DNA of 64,000 bases from JAJYQH01 sp036261615 (GTDB lineage: Bacteria > Actinomycetota > Actinomycetes > Propionibacteriales > Propionibacteriaceae): contig DATAKK010000068.1 of NCBI GenBank assembly GCA_036261615.1, positions 74,390 through 138,389 of the forward strand, written 5' to 3'. The position numbers were made by a program, and so were the translations under genes. Below are positions 7,490-16,671 of this stretch, piece after piece; position 1 is the first letter of the stretch; every line of letters begins with the position of its first letter. Under the pieces are notes generated by a model. It worked only from the letters and a program-made list of their open reading frames with translations, did not search any database and was not told where the DNA came from.

Positions 7490-10347
7490 GCGAGCAGGCC
7501 GCGCGGTTCTCCCGCCAGCGCTGGGGGAGGACGTCCCGGGGCCGGCTCTGGGTGCGCATCCTCGTGCCCCTCGTGGTTGTCGTCGTCGGGTTCGAGGCCC
7601 TGGCGTGGATCCGCACCCAGTACCTCTGGTTCCGCTCGGTCGGCGACCAGTCGGTGTTCACCACGCTGTGGGTGACCCGGCTGGTGCTCGCCCTCGTCTT
7701 CGGGGCCGTGGACTTCGCCTGGGTCGCGGGCACCATGTACCTCGCCTACCGGCTGCGGCCGAGGTTCCGGTCCGCCAACACCTCGGTGCTGCTGCTGCGC
7801 TACCGGGCCGCGATGGACCTGCGGCTGCGCCTGGCCATCGGTCTGCCCGCCGCCTTCGTCGCCCTCTGGGGCGCGGCCTCCGGGGCGGGGGCGGCGTCCA
7901 CCTTCCTCGCCTGGCGCAACCAGGTGCCGTTCGGGCGCACCGACCCCTACTTCGGCCTCGACGTCTCGTTCTTCGTGTTCACCTACCCCTGGCTCACCTA
8001 TCTGGTCGACCACCTCATCGCGATGGCGGTCATCGGCATCATCGCCGCCGGCGCGGTCCATCTCATGGTGGGCGGCTTCCAGGGGATGAGCCTCACCCAC
8101 CGCGGGGAGGAGTCGCCGCGGGCGGCGTCCGCACACCTCAGCGTGCTCGTCGCGCTGCTCATGATCGCGCTCGGGCTGTCGGCGCTGCTCGGCCGCTACG
8201 GCTACGAGATGAGCGACAACTCCCTGTTCACCGGCGTCTCGTACACCGACCAGCACGTGCGGTTCGGCGCCAAGCTGGTCGTCGCGATCGTGGCGTTCAT
8301 CTGCGCCGGACTGTTCGTCCTCAACGCGTGGACCCACCGGTGGTCGCTGGGCTGGCTCTCCTTGATCCTGCTGCTCGTCACCAGCATCATCCTGCTCGGC
8401 ATCTATCCGGCCACCGTCCAGCGGTTCAAGGTGCGCCCCAGCGAGCCCCAGCTCGAAGCCCCCTACATCGCCAACCACATCAGTGCGACGAGAGCGGCCT
8501 ACGGGCTGTCCAACGTCAAGACGACGCCGAACTACGCCGCCACCCAGACCGCCAGCGCCGGCCAGCTCAAGGCGGACGCCGAGGCGCTGCCGTCGATCCG
8601 GCTGATGGACCCGGCAATCATCGCTCCCACCTTCGAGGCGCTGCAGCAGAAGCAGAACTACTACACCTTCCCCCCGGTGCTGGACGTCGACCACTACACG
8701 CTCGACGGGGTGTCGACCGACGCGGTCGTCGCCGCCCGGGAGATCAACACCGACGCGATCCCCGACAAGACGTGGACGAACCTGCACACGGTCTACACCC
8801 ACGGGTACGGGGTCGTCGCCGCGTACGGGAACCGCCGCACCGGCGACGAGCCGGTGTGGATCGAGGGCGGCCTGCCGCCGACCGGCGCCCTCAACGAGAC
8901 CCAGGGGCGCATCTACTTCGGCGAACAGTCGTCCAACTACGTGGTCGTCGGCGCCCCTCAGGGCACGCCTCCGGTCGAGTTGGACACGCCCGCGCTCACG
9001 GCGTCCGGCTCGCCGAGCCTCTACACCTACACCGGCACGGGCGGGGTGCCCATCGGCAACTGGTTCGACAAGCTGCTGTTCGCGACCCGCCTCAACGACC
9101 TCAATCTGCTGCTGAGCAACCGGGTGAACGCCGACTCGCGCATCCTCACCGACCGGCAGCCGGTGCAGCGGGTGCAGCAGGTGGCCCCGTGGCTCGTGCC
9201 CGACTCCGACCCGTACCCGACGGTCGTCGACGGCCGGGTCGTCTGGGTCATCGACGGCTACACGATGAGCGCGAACTACCCCGACTCGCAGCAGGTCGGA
9301 TGGCAGGCGGCGACCAGCGACTCGGCGAGCACCGCCCGCTCGGTCTTGTTCGACCGGCCGGTCAACTACGTGCGCAACTCCGTGAAGGCGACGGTGGACG
9401 CGTACGACGGCACGGTCACGCTCTACGCGTGGGACGAGTCGGACCCCATCCTCAAGACCTGGGAGAAGACCTACCCCGGGCTGGTGAAGCCCAAGGGGTC
9501 GATCCCCGCCGACCTGCTCAAGCACCTGCGCTACCCGCAGGACCTGTTCACGGTGCAGCGCACGATCCTCGCCCGCTACCACGCGACCGACCCCGTCCAG
9601 TGGCTGCAGAAGTCGGACCTCTGGCAGGTGCCCGACGACCCCACCCGCCCCGGCTCCGACACCCAGCCGCCCTACTACCTGTCGGTGCGCTGGCCCGGCG
9701 ACTCGCAGCCGGTGTTCAGCCTCACGTCGGGCTTCACGCCGAGCGACCGGTCGAACCTCATCGCCTACATGAGCGTGGACGCCGATGCGTCCAGCCCTGG
9801 CTACGGGACGATCCGGGTGCTGCGGATGGCCGACACCGTGCAGGTTCCCGGGCCGGCGCAGACCTACAGCGCGATCAACTCGAACGAGGCGGTGGCGGCG
9901 AAGCTGCGGCTGTTCCTCGGGCAGGGCTCCTCGTCGGCCATCTACGGCAATCTGCTCGCCCTGCCCGTCGGCGGGGGCCTGCTGTACGTCGAGCCCGTCT
10001 ACACCCAGACGACGGTGAGCTCGGGGGGATACCCGGCGCTGCGCTTCGTCGTCGTGCGCTTCGGCGAGCACGTCGGCATCGGCGACACCCTGCAACAGGC
10101 CCTCGACCAGGTGTTCCAGGGCAACGCGGGGGCGAGCACGGGGGAGGGCAACACCTCACCCCAGCCGACTCCACCCAGCAGCAACGCCCCGGGGGCGGAC
10201 GCCGCCCGCAAGCTGCTCCAGCAGGCCCAGCAGGCCTACGACGCCGCGGCGACGGCGCTCAAGCAGGGCGACCTCGCCGGTTACGCGAAGCAGATCGGCA
10301 TCGCCCAGCAGAAGACGGCGGAGGCCCTGGCCGCGCTCAACCGGTGA
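7486..10347 (+). CDS. UPF0182 family large membrane protein
   Basis: A 953-residue protein with about seven membrane segments in the first third (roughly residues 20-325). A large extracytoplasmic domain follows, carrying NYYTFPPVLDVDHY and similar conserved blocks, then an Ala/Gln/Asp-rich coiled C-terminal tail (AARKLLQQAQQAYDAAATALKQGD). Full length matches the UPF0182 family found across actinobacteria and cyanobacteria. Function is unknown. Translationally coupled (ATGA) to the PPA1309-family gene upstream. It converges with the M16 peptidase gene 32 bp downstream, with no clear terminator between. Confidence 0.93.
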   Translation: MSEQAARFSRQRWGRTSRGRLWVRILVPLVVVVVGFEALAWIRTQYLWFRSVGDQSVFTTLWVTRLVLALVFGAVDFAWVAGTMYLAYRLRPRFRSANTSVLLLRYRAAMDLRLRLAIGLPAAFVALWGAASGAGAASTFLAWRNQVPFGRTDPYFGLDVSFFVFTYPWLTYLVDHLIAMAVIGIIAAGAVHLMVGGFQGMSLTHRGEESPRAASAHLSVLVALLMIALGLSALLGRYGYEMSDNSLFTGVSYTDQHVRFGAKLVVAIVAFICAGLFVLNAWTHRWSLGWLSLILLLVTSIILLGIYPATVQRFKVRPSEPQLEAPYIANHISATRAAYGLSNVKTTPNYAATQTASAGQLKADAEALPSIRLMDPAIIAPTFEALQQKQNYYTFPPVLDVDHYTLDGVSTDAVVAAREINTDAIPDKTWTNLHTVYTHGYGVVAAYGNRRTGDEPVWIEGGLPPTGALNETQGRIYFGEQSSNYVVVGAPQGTPPVELDTPALTASGSPSLYTYTGTGGVPIGNWFDKLLFATRLNDLNLLLSNRVNADSRILTDRQPVQRVQQVAPWLVPDSDPYPTVVDGRVVWVIDGYTMSANYPDSQQVGWQAATSDSASTARSVLFDRPVNYVRNSVKATVDAYDGTVTLYAWDESDPILKTWEKTYPGLVKPKGSIPADLLKHLRYPQDLFTVQRTILARYHATDPVQWLQKSDLWQVPDDPTRPGSDTQPPYYLSVRWPGDSQPVFSLTSGFTPSDRSNLIAYMSVDADASSPGYGTIRVLRMADTVQVPGPAQTYSAINSNEAVAAKLRLFLGQGSSSAIYGNLLALPVGGGLLYVEPVYTQTTVSSGGYPALRFVVVRFGEHVGIGDTLQQALDQVFQGNAGASTGEGNTSPQPTPPSSNAPGADAARKLLQQAQQAYDAAATALKQGDLAGYAKQIGIAQQKTAEALAALNR

Positions 10348-10379
10348 GGGGCGGGGCCGGGGGCCGGCGGGCGTCCTGG

Positions 10380-11729
10380 TCAGACCGCGAGCGGCGCGAC
10401 GTCGAATCCCGCTGCCGCGAGCGCGGGAGCCAGCGCCTCGGCGGCGCCCACGACGACGATCCAGCACTCGTCGGGACGCACCAGCTCGCGGATCAAGGCG
10501 GTGGCGGCATCGGTGGTCGTGCCGGCGATCCGCGCGAAGTGCCGGTTGGGGTAGTCGGGATCCTGCCCGTCCGCGGCGAGCGCCCGCGCCTGCTCGGCGA
10601 TCCCTCCGGCCGTGTCGTAGCGCAGCGGCGCCACGCCGACGAGGTAGTTCACCGCGTCGTGCACCTCCTCGGCGGTGAGGGGATCGGCCAGGGAGAGGAT
10701 GTCGAGCGCCCGGGTGAGGGCGTCGGTCGTCACCTCGGTGCGCGAGCTCCAGGACGCCGTCCACTGCCCGCCTGCCCGCAGGGGGGCCACGCTGAGGTGC
10801 GCTCCGTAGGTGTAGCCCAGTTCCTCGCGCAGCACCGCGTTGAGACGGCTGAGGAAGCTGCCGCCGACGGCGGTCGCCGCGACCTGGAGCGACGAGAGTC
10901 GCGGATCGGACCGGTCGATGGCGCGCCCGCAGATGCGGACCTCGGCCTGGACGGCGTCCGGACGGTCGACCAGGTGCACCGTGCGGCGCGCCGGTGTCGT
11001 GGTGACCGGTCGCCAGTCGGGAGCCGGTTGCACGCTGCCGTCGGGGGCCGGCGTCCACGGGCCGAAGGAGGCGGCGAGCAGGTCGAGGATCTCGGGGGGC
11101 AGCTCGCCCGCGATGACCAGGGTCGCCCGGTCGGGCCGCCAGTGGGCGTCGTGGAAGGCGTGCAGGTCGTCGGCGGTGATTCCGGCGATCGACTCCTCGG
11201 TGCCCCCGGCCGCCCGGCTGAAGCGGCTGTCGTCGGCGAACTGCACGGTGCGCCGGGCCATCGTGGCGCTTCCGCTCGCCGAGGCGCGGGCGTGCGCGAT
11301 CTCGCTGCGCCGCAGGGCGAGGTGCCGGGCGACGTCGGAGGGCGCGTACTCGGGCTCGAGGACGATCTCCGCGAACAGGGGCAGGGCGTCGGCGAGCCGT
11401 GTCGAGGGCACGTCCAGGCTGCAGATGGTGGCGGTGTGCCAGACGTGGGCCGAGTAGGCGGCCCCGCGACGCTCCAGCTCATCGGTGATGGCCGAGCCCG
11501 GGTGCCGCCGGGTGCCCTCGTCGGCGACCCGTGCGCACAGCATCCCCACGCCCTCGCGGTCGCGCCGCTCGTCGCTCAGGGGCACGTCGAGGACGAGATC
11601 GACCGCGATGACGTGCTGGCCGGGCAGGTGGAACGCCCAGACGCGCAGGCCGTTGGGGAGGGTGGCGATGTCCGGCTGGGGATAGTGCCAGACGCTCGGG
11701 TCGGGGACGACGGGCCGGGTCGTGGTCAT
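10380..11729 (-). CDS. M16 family peptidase-like protein, non-catalytic subunit
   Basis: A 449-residue member of the M16 (insulinase/processing peptidase) family. It keeps the two-domain fold, visible as GVGMLCARVADEGT and the later LNAVLREELGYTYGAH segment. The inverted zinc motif HxxEH is missing from its usual place near residue 75, where RVADEG stands instead. It is therefore probably the non-catalytic partner of the gene just upstream, which has the motif. Start ATG 11729 overlaps the stop of that gene by 4 bases (ATGA), so they are co-translated and likely form a heterodimer. Confidence 0.88.
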   Translation of the reverse strand: MTTTRPVVPDPSVWHYPQPDIATLPNGLRVWAFHLPGQHVIAVDLVLDVPLSDERRDREGVGMLCARVADEGTRRHPGSAITDELERRGAAYSAHVWHTATICSLDVPSTRLADALPLFAEIVLEPEYAPSDVARHLALRRSEIAHARASASGSATMARRTVQFADDSRFSRAAGGTEESIAGITADDLHAFHDAHWRPDRATLVIAGELPPEILDLLAASFGPWTPAPDGSVQPAPDWRPVTTTPARRTVHLVDRPDAVQAEVRICGRAIDRSDPRLSSLQVAATAVGGSFLSRLNAVLREELGYTYGAHLSVAPLRAGGQWTASWSSRTEVTTDALTRALDILSLADPLTAEEVHDAVNYLVGVAPLRYDTAGGIAEQARALAADGQDPDYPNRHFARIAGTTTDAATALIRELVRPDECWIVVVGAAEALAPALAAAGFDVAPLAV

Positions 11730-13003
11730 CGGATTCCCTCGCTGAGGTAGACGAGACGGCTGCGGTCGTCCGGGCGCAGGTGGTCGCGGGCGGCCGCGGT
11801 GATGTCGTCGGGGGTGATGGCCTGCACCACCTGCAGGTGGCTGTTGACGCGGGCCGGGTCGCCGAGCAGCGAGGCCGCCTCGTTGATCCGGTCGGCGCGG
11901 TCGTCGACGCCGGCCAGTTCGCTGAGCCACTCCCGCTCGAACTGGGCGGCGACCCGCTCCACCTCCCGCTCGTGGGGGCCCTCGGCGATGAGCCGCTCGA
12001 TCTCCTCGCAGATCCGCTGTTCGACCTCGCCCGGGTCGGCCCCCGGGACGAGCGCCGCCGACACGAAGCTGAGGGAGTTGCCCTGGGCCAGGCTGAGGCT
12101 GGACGCCGACACCGACTCGGCGATCTCCTCGTGGCGCACGAGGCGCTCGTGCAGCCGCGAGGCCTGGCCGTTACCGAGCACGGCCAGGGTCTGGTCGACG
12201 GCGTCGGCGGTGGTGGTGGTGAGATCGGGGGTGAGCCAGCCGAGCGCCACCACGGTGCGCGGGACGTCGCGGGTCACCACCGTCGTCGGCACGTCCGTGA
12301 GGGGCGGCAGTGGTGGCACCGGCCGGCGTCCGGGAGCGGGTGAGCTCGGCAGATGCCCGAAGTAACGGGTCACCCGGTCGAGGGCGGCGTCCGCCTCGAC
12401 GGCACCGCTGAGAACGAGCACCGCGTTCGCCGGCTGGTACCAGTGCGTGTGGAACTCCTGCACCCACTCCAGCGGGGCCGCCATGAGGTCGGGCATCGAG
12501 CCGATGGTGGGATGGGCGTAGGGATGCCCCTCCGGGAAGTTGGTGCCGAGCAGCAGTTCGAGCAGATCGCCGTAGGGGGTGTTGTCGTAGCGCTGACGCT
12601 TCTCCTCCAGCACCACGTCGCGCTGGTTGTCGAGGTTCTCCTGCGTGACGGCGAGGGACGCCATCCGCTCGGCCTCAAGCCACAGGGCGAGGTCGAGCGC
12701 GTGCGGGGGGACCGTCTCGAAGTAGTTCGTGCGGTCGAACGAGGTGGTGGCGTTGACGCTGCCGCCCACCGCCTGGATCGAGGCGAGGTGCTCCCCGCTG
12801 GTCACCTGCGCCGAGCCCTGGAACATGAGGTGCTCGAACAGGTGGGCGAAGCCGGTGCGCCCCGGCACCTCGTCGCGGGACCCGACCTGGAACCACAGAT
12901 TGACCGCGACCGCCGGCGAGACCGGGTCGGGGTTGACCACCAGCCGCAGTCCGTTGTCGAGACGGTGTTCGACAAGCTCGTAATGCGGGGCGATCACAGA
13001 CAT
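11726..13003 (-). CDS. M16 family zinc peptidase, catalytic subunit
   Basis: A 425-residue M16 peptidase with the inverted zinc motif HLFEH (FAHLFEHLMFQGS, about 53-65). The downstream Glu ligand region ENLDNQRDVVLEEKRQR is also present. Such enzymes degrade or process peptides and usually work as a clamshell of two M16 units; the partner follows directly. ATG 13003 lies 6 bases after TAGACA on the minus strand, a fit for leaderless transcription. Substrate unknown; no signal peptide, so cytoplasmic. Confidence 0.92.
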   Translation of the reverse strand: MSVIAPHYELVEHRLDNGLRLVVNPDPVSPAVAVNLWFQVGSRDEVPGRTGFAHLFEHLMFQGSAQVTSGEHLASIQAVGGSVNATTSFDRTNYFETVPPHALDLALWLEAERMASLAVTQENLDNQRDVVLEEKRQRYDNTPYGDLLELLLGTNFPEGHPYAHPTIGSMPDLMAAPLEWVQEFHTHWYQPANAVLVLSGAVEADAALDRVTRYFGHLPSSPAPGRRPVPPLPPLTDVPTTVVTRDVPRTVVALGWLTPDLTTTTADAVDQTLAVLGNGQASRLHERLVRHEEIAESVSASSLSLAQGNSLSFVSAALVPGADPGEVEQRICEEIERLIAEGPHEREVERVAAQFEREWLSELAGVDDRADRINEAASLLGDPARVNSHLQVVQAITPDDITAAARDHLRPDDRSRLVYLSEGIR

Positions 13004-13139
13004 CCCACTTGTCTATCATGCGAGCGGCCGGGTGGGCCCGGGGCTCCCGGGTCGGCGGCGGCGTGGACGGCGTCCGGCGGGCGTGGCGCGGGCCCGATTT
13101 GGCCGGCGTCCGGCGTCGCTGTATCGTTGGCAGAGCCGA

Positions 13140-13213
<74 letters not shown>

Positions 13214-13223
13214 CAACGTGTAC

Positions 13224-13266
13224 AAAGGCCCCTGACCTGGCAATCCTCTGGTCAGGGGCCTTGTTG
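13224..13266 (+). terminator. Intrinsic terminator after tRNA-fMet
   Basis: AAGGCCCCTGACC (13225-13237) pairs perfectly with GGTCAGGGGCCTT (13250-13262), giving a 13-bp stem and 12-base loop followed by a weak T-rich stretch (GTTGTTGG). It ends the tRNA transcript. Confidence 0.85.
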
Positions 13267-13316
13267 TTGGGTAAGAGAATGCGATCTGCGTGCAACCCAC
13301 GGACAGGTCGGGGATG

Positions 13317-13886
13317 TCACACGGCCGGTGGGCGAGCGGGGTCATAGGGGTCCCATTCGAGGCGCCAAAAGGCTTGCAGCCCGTGGTCGCGGATGAACTG
13401 TCGTTCGGTCCGGTAGGTCGGATACATGCCGGTCAGGTTGATGGGGAGGTCGTCGCCGACGTCGATGCGGGCGTCGTCGGCGTCGACGACCGATGGCGCG
13501 AAGACGACGAAGCCGTCCATGGTGGTGTCGGGAGCGATGGGTTCGCCGAAGTCCACGACGTCGCCGTACTGGAACGGGCAATCGCCCCGCAGGTGCTCGG
13601 CCACAGCGGCGACCGCGAGCACCCACGAGGGGTTCTCCGAGCGGACGCAGATGCAGAGCTCCGGCTTGCCGTGCTGCCACCGTTCATGCTGGGCCAGCGA
13701 CAGCCCGTAAGTGAATCCAAGGAACAGTCCCGTTTCTGGCAGGTCGCGGTAGCCGATGGCTGTGAGCCCCTTCACCCCGCGCCTGGTCGACTCGACCGGC
13801 CAGAACTCTGGCTCGGCGCCCACCGATAGCTCATCCAAGTGAGCCAGGTAGCGCTCAATGCGGCTGCTCCCGGTCACGGTGTCCAT
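13317..13886 (-). CDS. Suppressor-of-fused (SUFU) domain protein
   Basis: A 189-residue single-domain protein of the bacterial SUFU family, recognised from the N-terminal IERYLAHLDELSVG, the middle LGFTYGLSLAQHERW and the PINLTGMYPTYRTER segment. Bacterial SUFU proteins are often found near toxin or immunity genes and vary between strains; their biochemical role is unclear. ATG 13886 is the likely start; a TTG at 13913 would add nine residues. GC is lower and codon use less extreme than in neighbouring housekeeping genes. It lies between the initiator tRNA and an HNH endonuclease gene. Confidence 0.78.
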   Translation of the reverse strand: MDTVTGSSRIERYLAHLDELSVGAEPEFWPVESTRRGVKGLTAIGYRDLPETGLFLGFTYGLSLAQHERWQHGKPELCICVRSENPSWVLAVAAVAEHLRGDCPFQYGDVVDFGEPIAPDTTMDGFVVFAPSVVDADDARIDVGDDLPINLTGMYPTYRTERQFIRDHGLQAFWRLEWDPYDPARPPAV

Positions 13887-14155
13887 CCTCTCGTGTTGGA
13901 GCTCATCGGCCAACAGTCGCGGCGTCCGTCTCCGCAGGGGCGGCCGAGGGCTGGCGCTTCTGACCCGGGGAGCGACAACCAGGTCGACAGCGTCGTGGCT
14001 TGGGTCGTGCGCCTCCGAATCGGCGGGCGACCGGTGCCTTTGGTGCCATGGCTGCCGGGAGGTCGGCGTGTCGCCCGCGGATCGGGAGGATTGTCGGGTG
14101 AGGGCGCGCGGCCGGGCTTGCCGCTACAGGTTTCTGTCAGTGGCCACGTTTACTA

Positions 14156-14171
14156 TCGAACGTATGAACGA
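14156..14171 (+). promoter_or_regulatory. SOS (LexA) box-like site over the HNH gene start
   Basis: TCGAAC-gtat-GAACGA overlaps ATG 14164. The mycobacterial LexA box consensus is TCGAAC-N4-GTTCGA; the first half matches fully and the second in 4 of 6 positions. The related 13E12-repeat genes of mycobacteria carry such boxes, so damage induction is plausible but the site is imperfect. Confidence 0.45.
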
Positions 14172-15534
14172 TGAAGTGGGGATCATCGAACTGAAGATCC
14201 TCGACAGATGGGGCGACGCGAACCGTGCCGCCCTCGCCGCCGTTGAACGGGTGAACCTCGCCGGCACCCCTTCCGACGCGGACGTTGCCCGGATCGACCT
14301 GCTCCGCGCGTTGGAGGAGGTGAAGAACATCGCCACAGCCCTGCAAGCAGTCACAGCGGTGGCGTTCGCCCGCTCCCAACGCGCCGAACAAGCCCGTCAG
14401 GGAGTGCCCGCCGACCAGCTCGGCCGGGGGGTGGCCGAGCAGGTGGCCCTGGCCCGGCGGGAGTCACCCCACCGGGGTGGGGTGTTCCTCGGCGTCGCGT
14501 CGATCCTCGTCTTGGAAATGCCGCACACCCTGCACGCGATGGCCACCGGGGTGCTCACCGAACACCGGGCCCAACTGCTCGTCCACGAGACCGCGTGCGT
14601 GTCACGGGAGGTGCGCGGCGAGGTCGACGAGGCGGTCGCCGGTGACCTCGACCGACTCGAGCGGCTCGGCACCCGGCGGTTGGTGCACCTGGTCCGGGCC
14701 GAGACCTACCGGCGCGACCCCGAATCCTCGGTGGGTCGGCTCGCGTACGCGGCCTCGCAACGGTTCGTGGCGGTGCGCCCGGCACCCGACTGCATGGTGC
14801 GGCTCACCGCCCTGCTCCCCGTCGGCCAGGGTGTCGCCGCGTTCGCCGCTCTGTCCAAGGCCGCCGACACCGCTCACGGCACCGGCGATCCCCGCACCCG
14901 GGCCCAGATCATGGCCGACGAGTTGGTGATCCGGCTTACCGGACAAACCACCGCCGAGGCCGTACCCATCGGACTGCACCTGATCCTGCCCGCCGAGGTC
15001 CTCCTCAACCGGCGCGGACGCCACACCACCGGCGACCGGACCGCGGGCGAGCGGCCGGGTGTGGTGCTCGGCCACGGACCCATCCCCGCCGAGCTGGCCG
15101 GAGACCTCGTGGTCGCCGCGCCCCCGCTCCGGTCCTGGATCCGCCGGCTCTACCAGGCGCCCACTGGACGGCTGGTCGCGATGGAATCCCGGCGCCGGCT
15201 GTTCCCGAGCGGGCTGGCCGAGTTCATCACCATCAGGGATCAGATCTGCCGCACCCCTTACTGCGACGCCCCGATCAGACACATCGACCACATGCACCCG
15301 AAAGCCGCCGGGGGCCCGACCGGCGCCGCCAATGGCCAGGGGTTGTGCGAACGCTGCAACCACGCCAGACAAGCCCTCGGCTGGACCGCTCACACCATCG
15401 TCAGGGACCTGGCAATGGAGGCAGGCGTCGGCGACCGTCGCGCCGACCGGCCACACGAGGAGTGGGGCGACGAGGTGCGTCTCACGACGCCCACCGGGCA
15501 CCGCTACCGCAGCCCGGCGGTGAGCGGGATGTGA
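14164..15534 (+). CDS. DUF222 / HNH endonuclease (13E12 repeat-like)
   Basis: A 456-residue protein with an N-terminal DUF222 region (about 20-300) and a C-terminal HNH nuclease. The nuclease has C-R-T-P-Y-C then H-I-D-H, an N, and C-E-R-C-N, matching the zinc-stabilised HNH fold (about residues 360-405). The family is multicopy in many actinobacteria, resembles the 13E12 repeats, and is thought to be a selfish or repair-linked endonuclease; target unknown. Third-position GC is high, so it is not obviously recent. Start ATG 14164 overlaps an SOS-like box. No transposase or inverted repeat was found around it. Confidence 0.88.
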   Translation: MNDEVGIIELKILDRWGDANRAALAAVERVNLAGTPSDADVARIDLLRALEEVKNIATALQAVTAVAFARSQRAEQARQGVPADQLGRGVAEQVALARRESPHRGGVFLGVASILVLEMPHTLHAMATGVLTEHRAQLLVHETACVSREVRGEVDEAVAGDLDRLERLGTRRLVHLVRAETYRRDPESSVGRLAYAASQRFVAVRPAPDCMVRLTALLPVGQGVAAFAALSKAADTAHGTGDPRTRAQIMADELVIRLTGQTTAEAVPIGLHLILPAEVLLNRRGRHTTGDRTAGERPGVVLGHGPIPAELAGDLVVAAPPLRSWIRRLYQAPTGRLVAMESRRRLFPSGLAEFITIRDQICRTPYCDAPIRHIDHMHPKAAGGPTGAANGQGLCERCNHARQALGWTAHTIVRDLAMEAGVGDRRADRPHEEWGDEVRLTTPTGHRYRSPAVSGM

Positions 15535-15627
15535 GTCCGGGGTCCCACTTCACGCCAGGCAACCGTTTCCCCCCGTCGGGCGCGAGGGAGGCCGACACTG
15601 GGAGGAAGCACCGACGATCGAGGCGAC

Positions 15628-16371
15628 ATGAGTTCCGCGACGCTGCCATCCGCCAGCACCCCTGCACCGGTCGCCCGCGGCGCCGCACACCGGGCGCTCC
15701 TCGTCGCCACGGGCGCCGTCAGCTCGGTCGGCCTACTCGTCGCCTGGCCGCTCGCTCTCATGGCCGTCCCGCAGGCGGGTCCCTGGTGCCGCACGGCGCC
15801 GTGCCTGGCCTACCCGTACGAGAGCGCCGAGTACCGCCCGATCGACTTCGCGTGGATGTACCCGGCGCTGCTCGGTCTCGTCGCCTTCGCCCTGCTTCTC
15901 GTCCTCGGCGAGGAGCGAGCCCAGCGGCGTCCGACCGCAGCGCGCCTCGCCCGGCTCGCCGCCGAGGTCGGCGTGGCCCTGCTGGCCGTCGACTACGCCC
16001 TGCAGCTCATGGTCGTCCAGCCGAGCATCATCCGGGGAGAGCAGTCGGGCCTGAGCTTCTGGACGCAGTACAACCCGCACGGCGGGTTCATCGCGCTGGA
16101 GAACGTGGGCTACCTCCTCCTGAGCGCCGCGATGATCGCGGTCGCCCTCATGGTGCCCGGCACCGGAGTCCGGCGGCGGGTGGTGCGACTCACGGCCGGG
16201 ACGCTGGGTGCCCTCGGCGTCGTGCTGCTGCCGGTCATGGCCGCGCTGCTGGGCAGCCGACTCGAGTACCTCTACGAGGTGGCCGCCATCAGCGCGGTCT
16301 GGGTGGCGATCATCGTCGTCGCGCCCCCGCTGGCCCAGGAGCTCACCGGAACGCGCGTACCAGGGATGTAG
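15628..16371 (+). CDS. Hypothetical multi-pass membrane protein
   Basis: A 247-residue protein with about six hydrophobic segments (roughly 25-47, 80-97, 115-130, 155-175, 190-207 and 215-238). No motif I recognise. A conserved-looking block, FWTQYNPHGGFIALENVGYLLL, lies in the middle, and two Cys (WCRTAPC) sit in the first external loop. It is followed by a second small membrane protein and a monooxygenase, but no operon overlap joins them. Start ATG 15628 is preceded by a weak GAGGCGAC. Function unknown. Confidence 0.65.
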   Translation: MSSATLPSASTPAPVARGAAHRALLVATGAVSSVGLLVAWPLALMAVPQAGPWCRTAPCLAYPYESAEYRPIDFAWMYPALLGLVAFALLLVLGEERAQRRPTAARLARLAAEVGVALLAVDYALQLMVVQPSIIRGEQSGLSFWTQYNPHGGFIALENVGYLLLSAAMIAVALMVPGTGVRRRVVRLTAGTLGALGVVLLPVMAALLGSRLEYLYEVAAISAVWVAIIVVAPPLAQELTGTRVPGM

Positions 16372-16473
16372 CCCGGGGCGGGCGTTCACATCGTCGGCGA
16401 CGGCCGACGACTCGTGCTGTCATGGAGGAATGCGGACGCGCCCGCATCGGAATTCCGCGGAAAGGACGCACCG

Positions 16474-16671
16474 ATGAGCGCTCAGACCACCCGCGTCGTC
16501 TCAGGGGGACAGGCGGGCAACGCGATCTACGGACTCGGCATCTTCGGCGCCTGGGTCTTCTTCTGGATGCACGCCGCCCACGGGCTGTGGCCGCACGTCC
16601 TCGCCATCCTCGAGGGCTTCGTCTGGCCGGCCTTCGTCGTCTACCACGGCCTGGAAAGGCTCGGAGCCTGA
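16474..16671 (+). CDS. Small hypothetical membrane protein
   Basis: A 65-residue protein with two hydrophobic segments (about 17-33 and 40-57) and aromatic residues at their edges (FFWMHAAHGLWPH). GGAAAGGA precedes ATG 16474 at normal spacing. Third-position GC matches the genome. No family recognised. It abuts the frameshifted flavin monooxygenase reading frame. Confidence 0.6.
   Translation: MSAQTTRVVSGGQAGNAIYGLGIFGAWVFFWMHAAHGLWPHVLAILEGFVWPAFVVYHGLERLGA

Noticed and set aside
6862..10095. A 1077-codon frame antisense to UPF0182
   Set aside because: No domains; codon pattern is the complement of the well-conserved UPF0182 gene.
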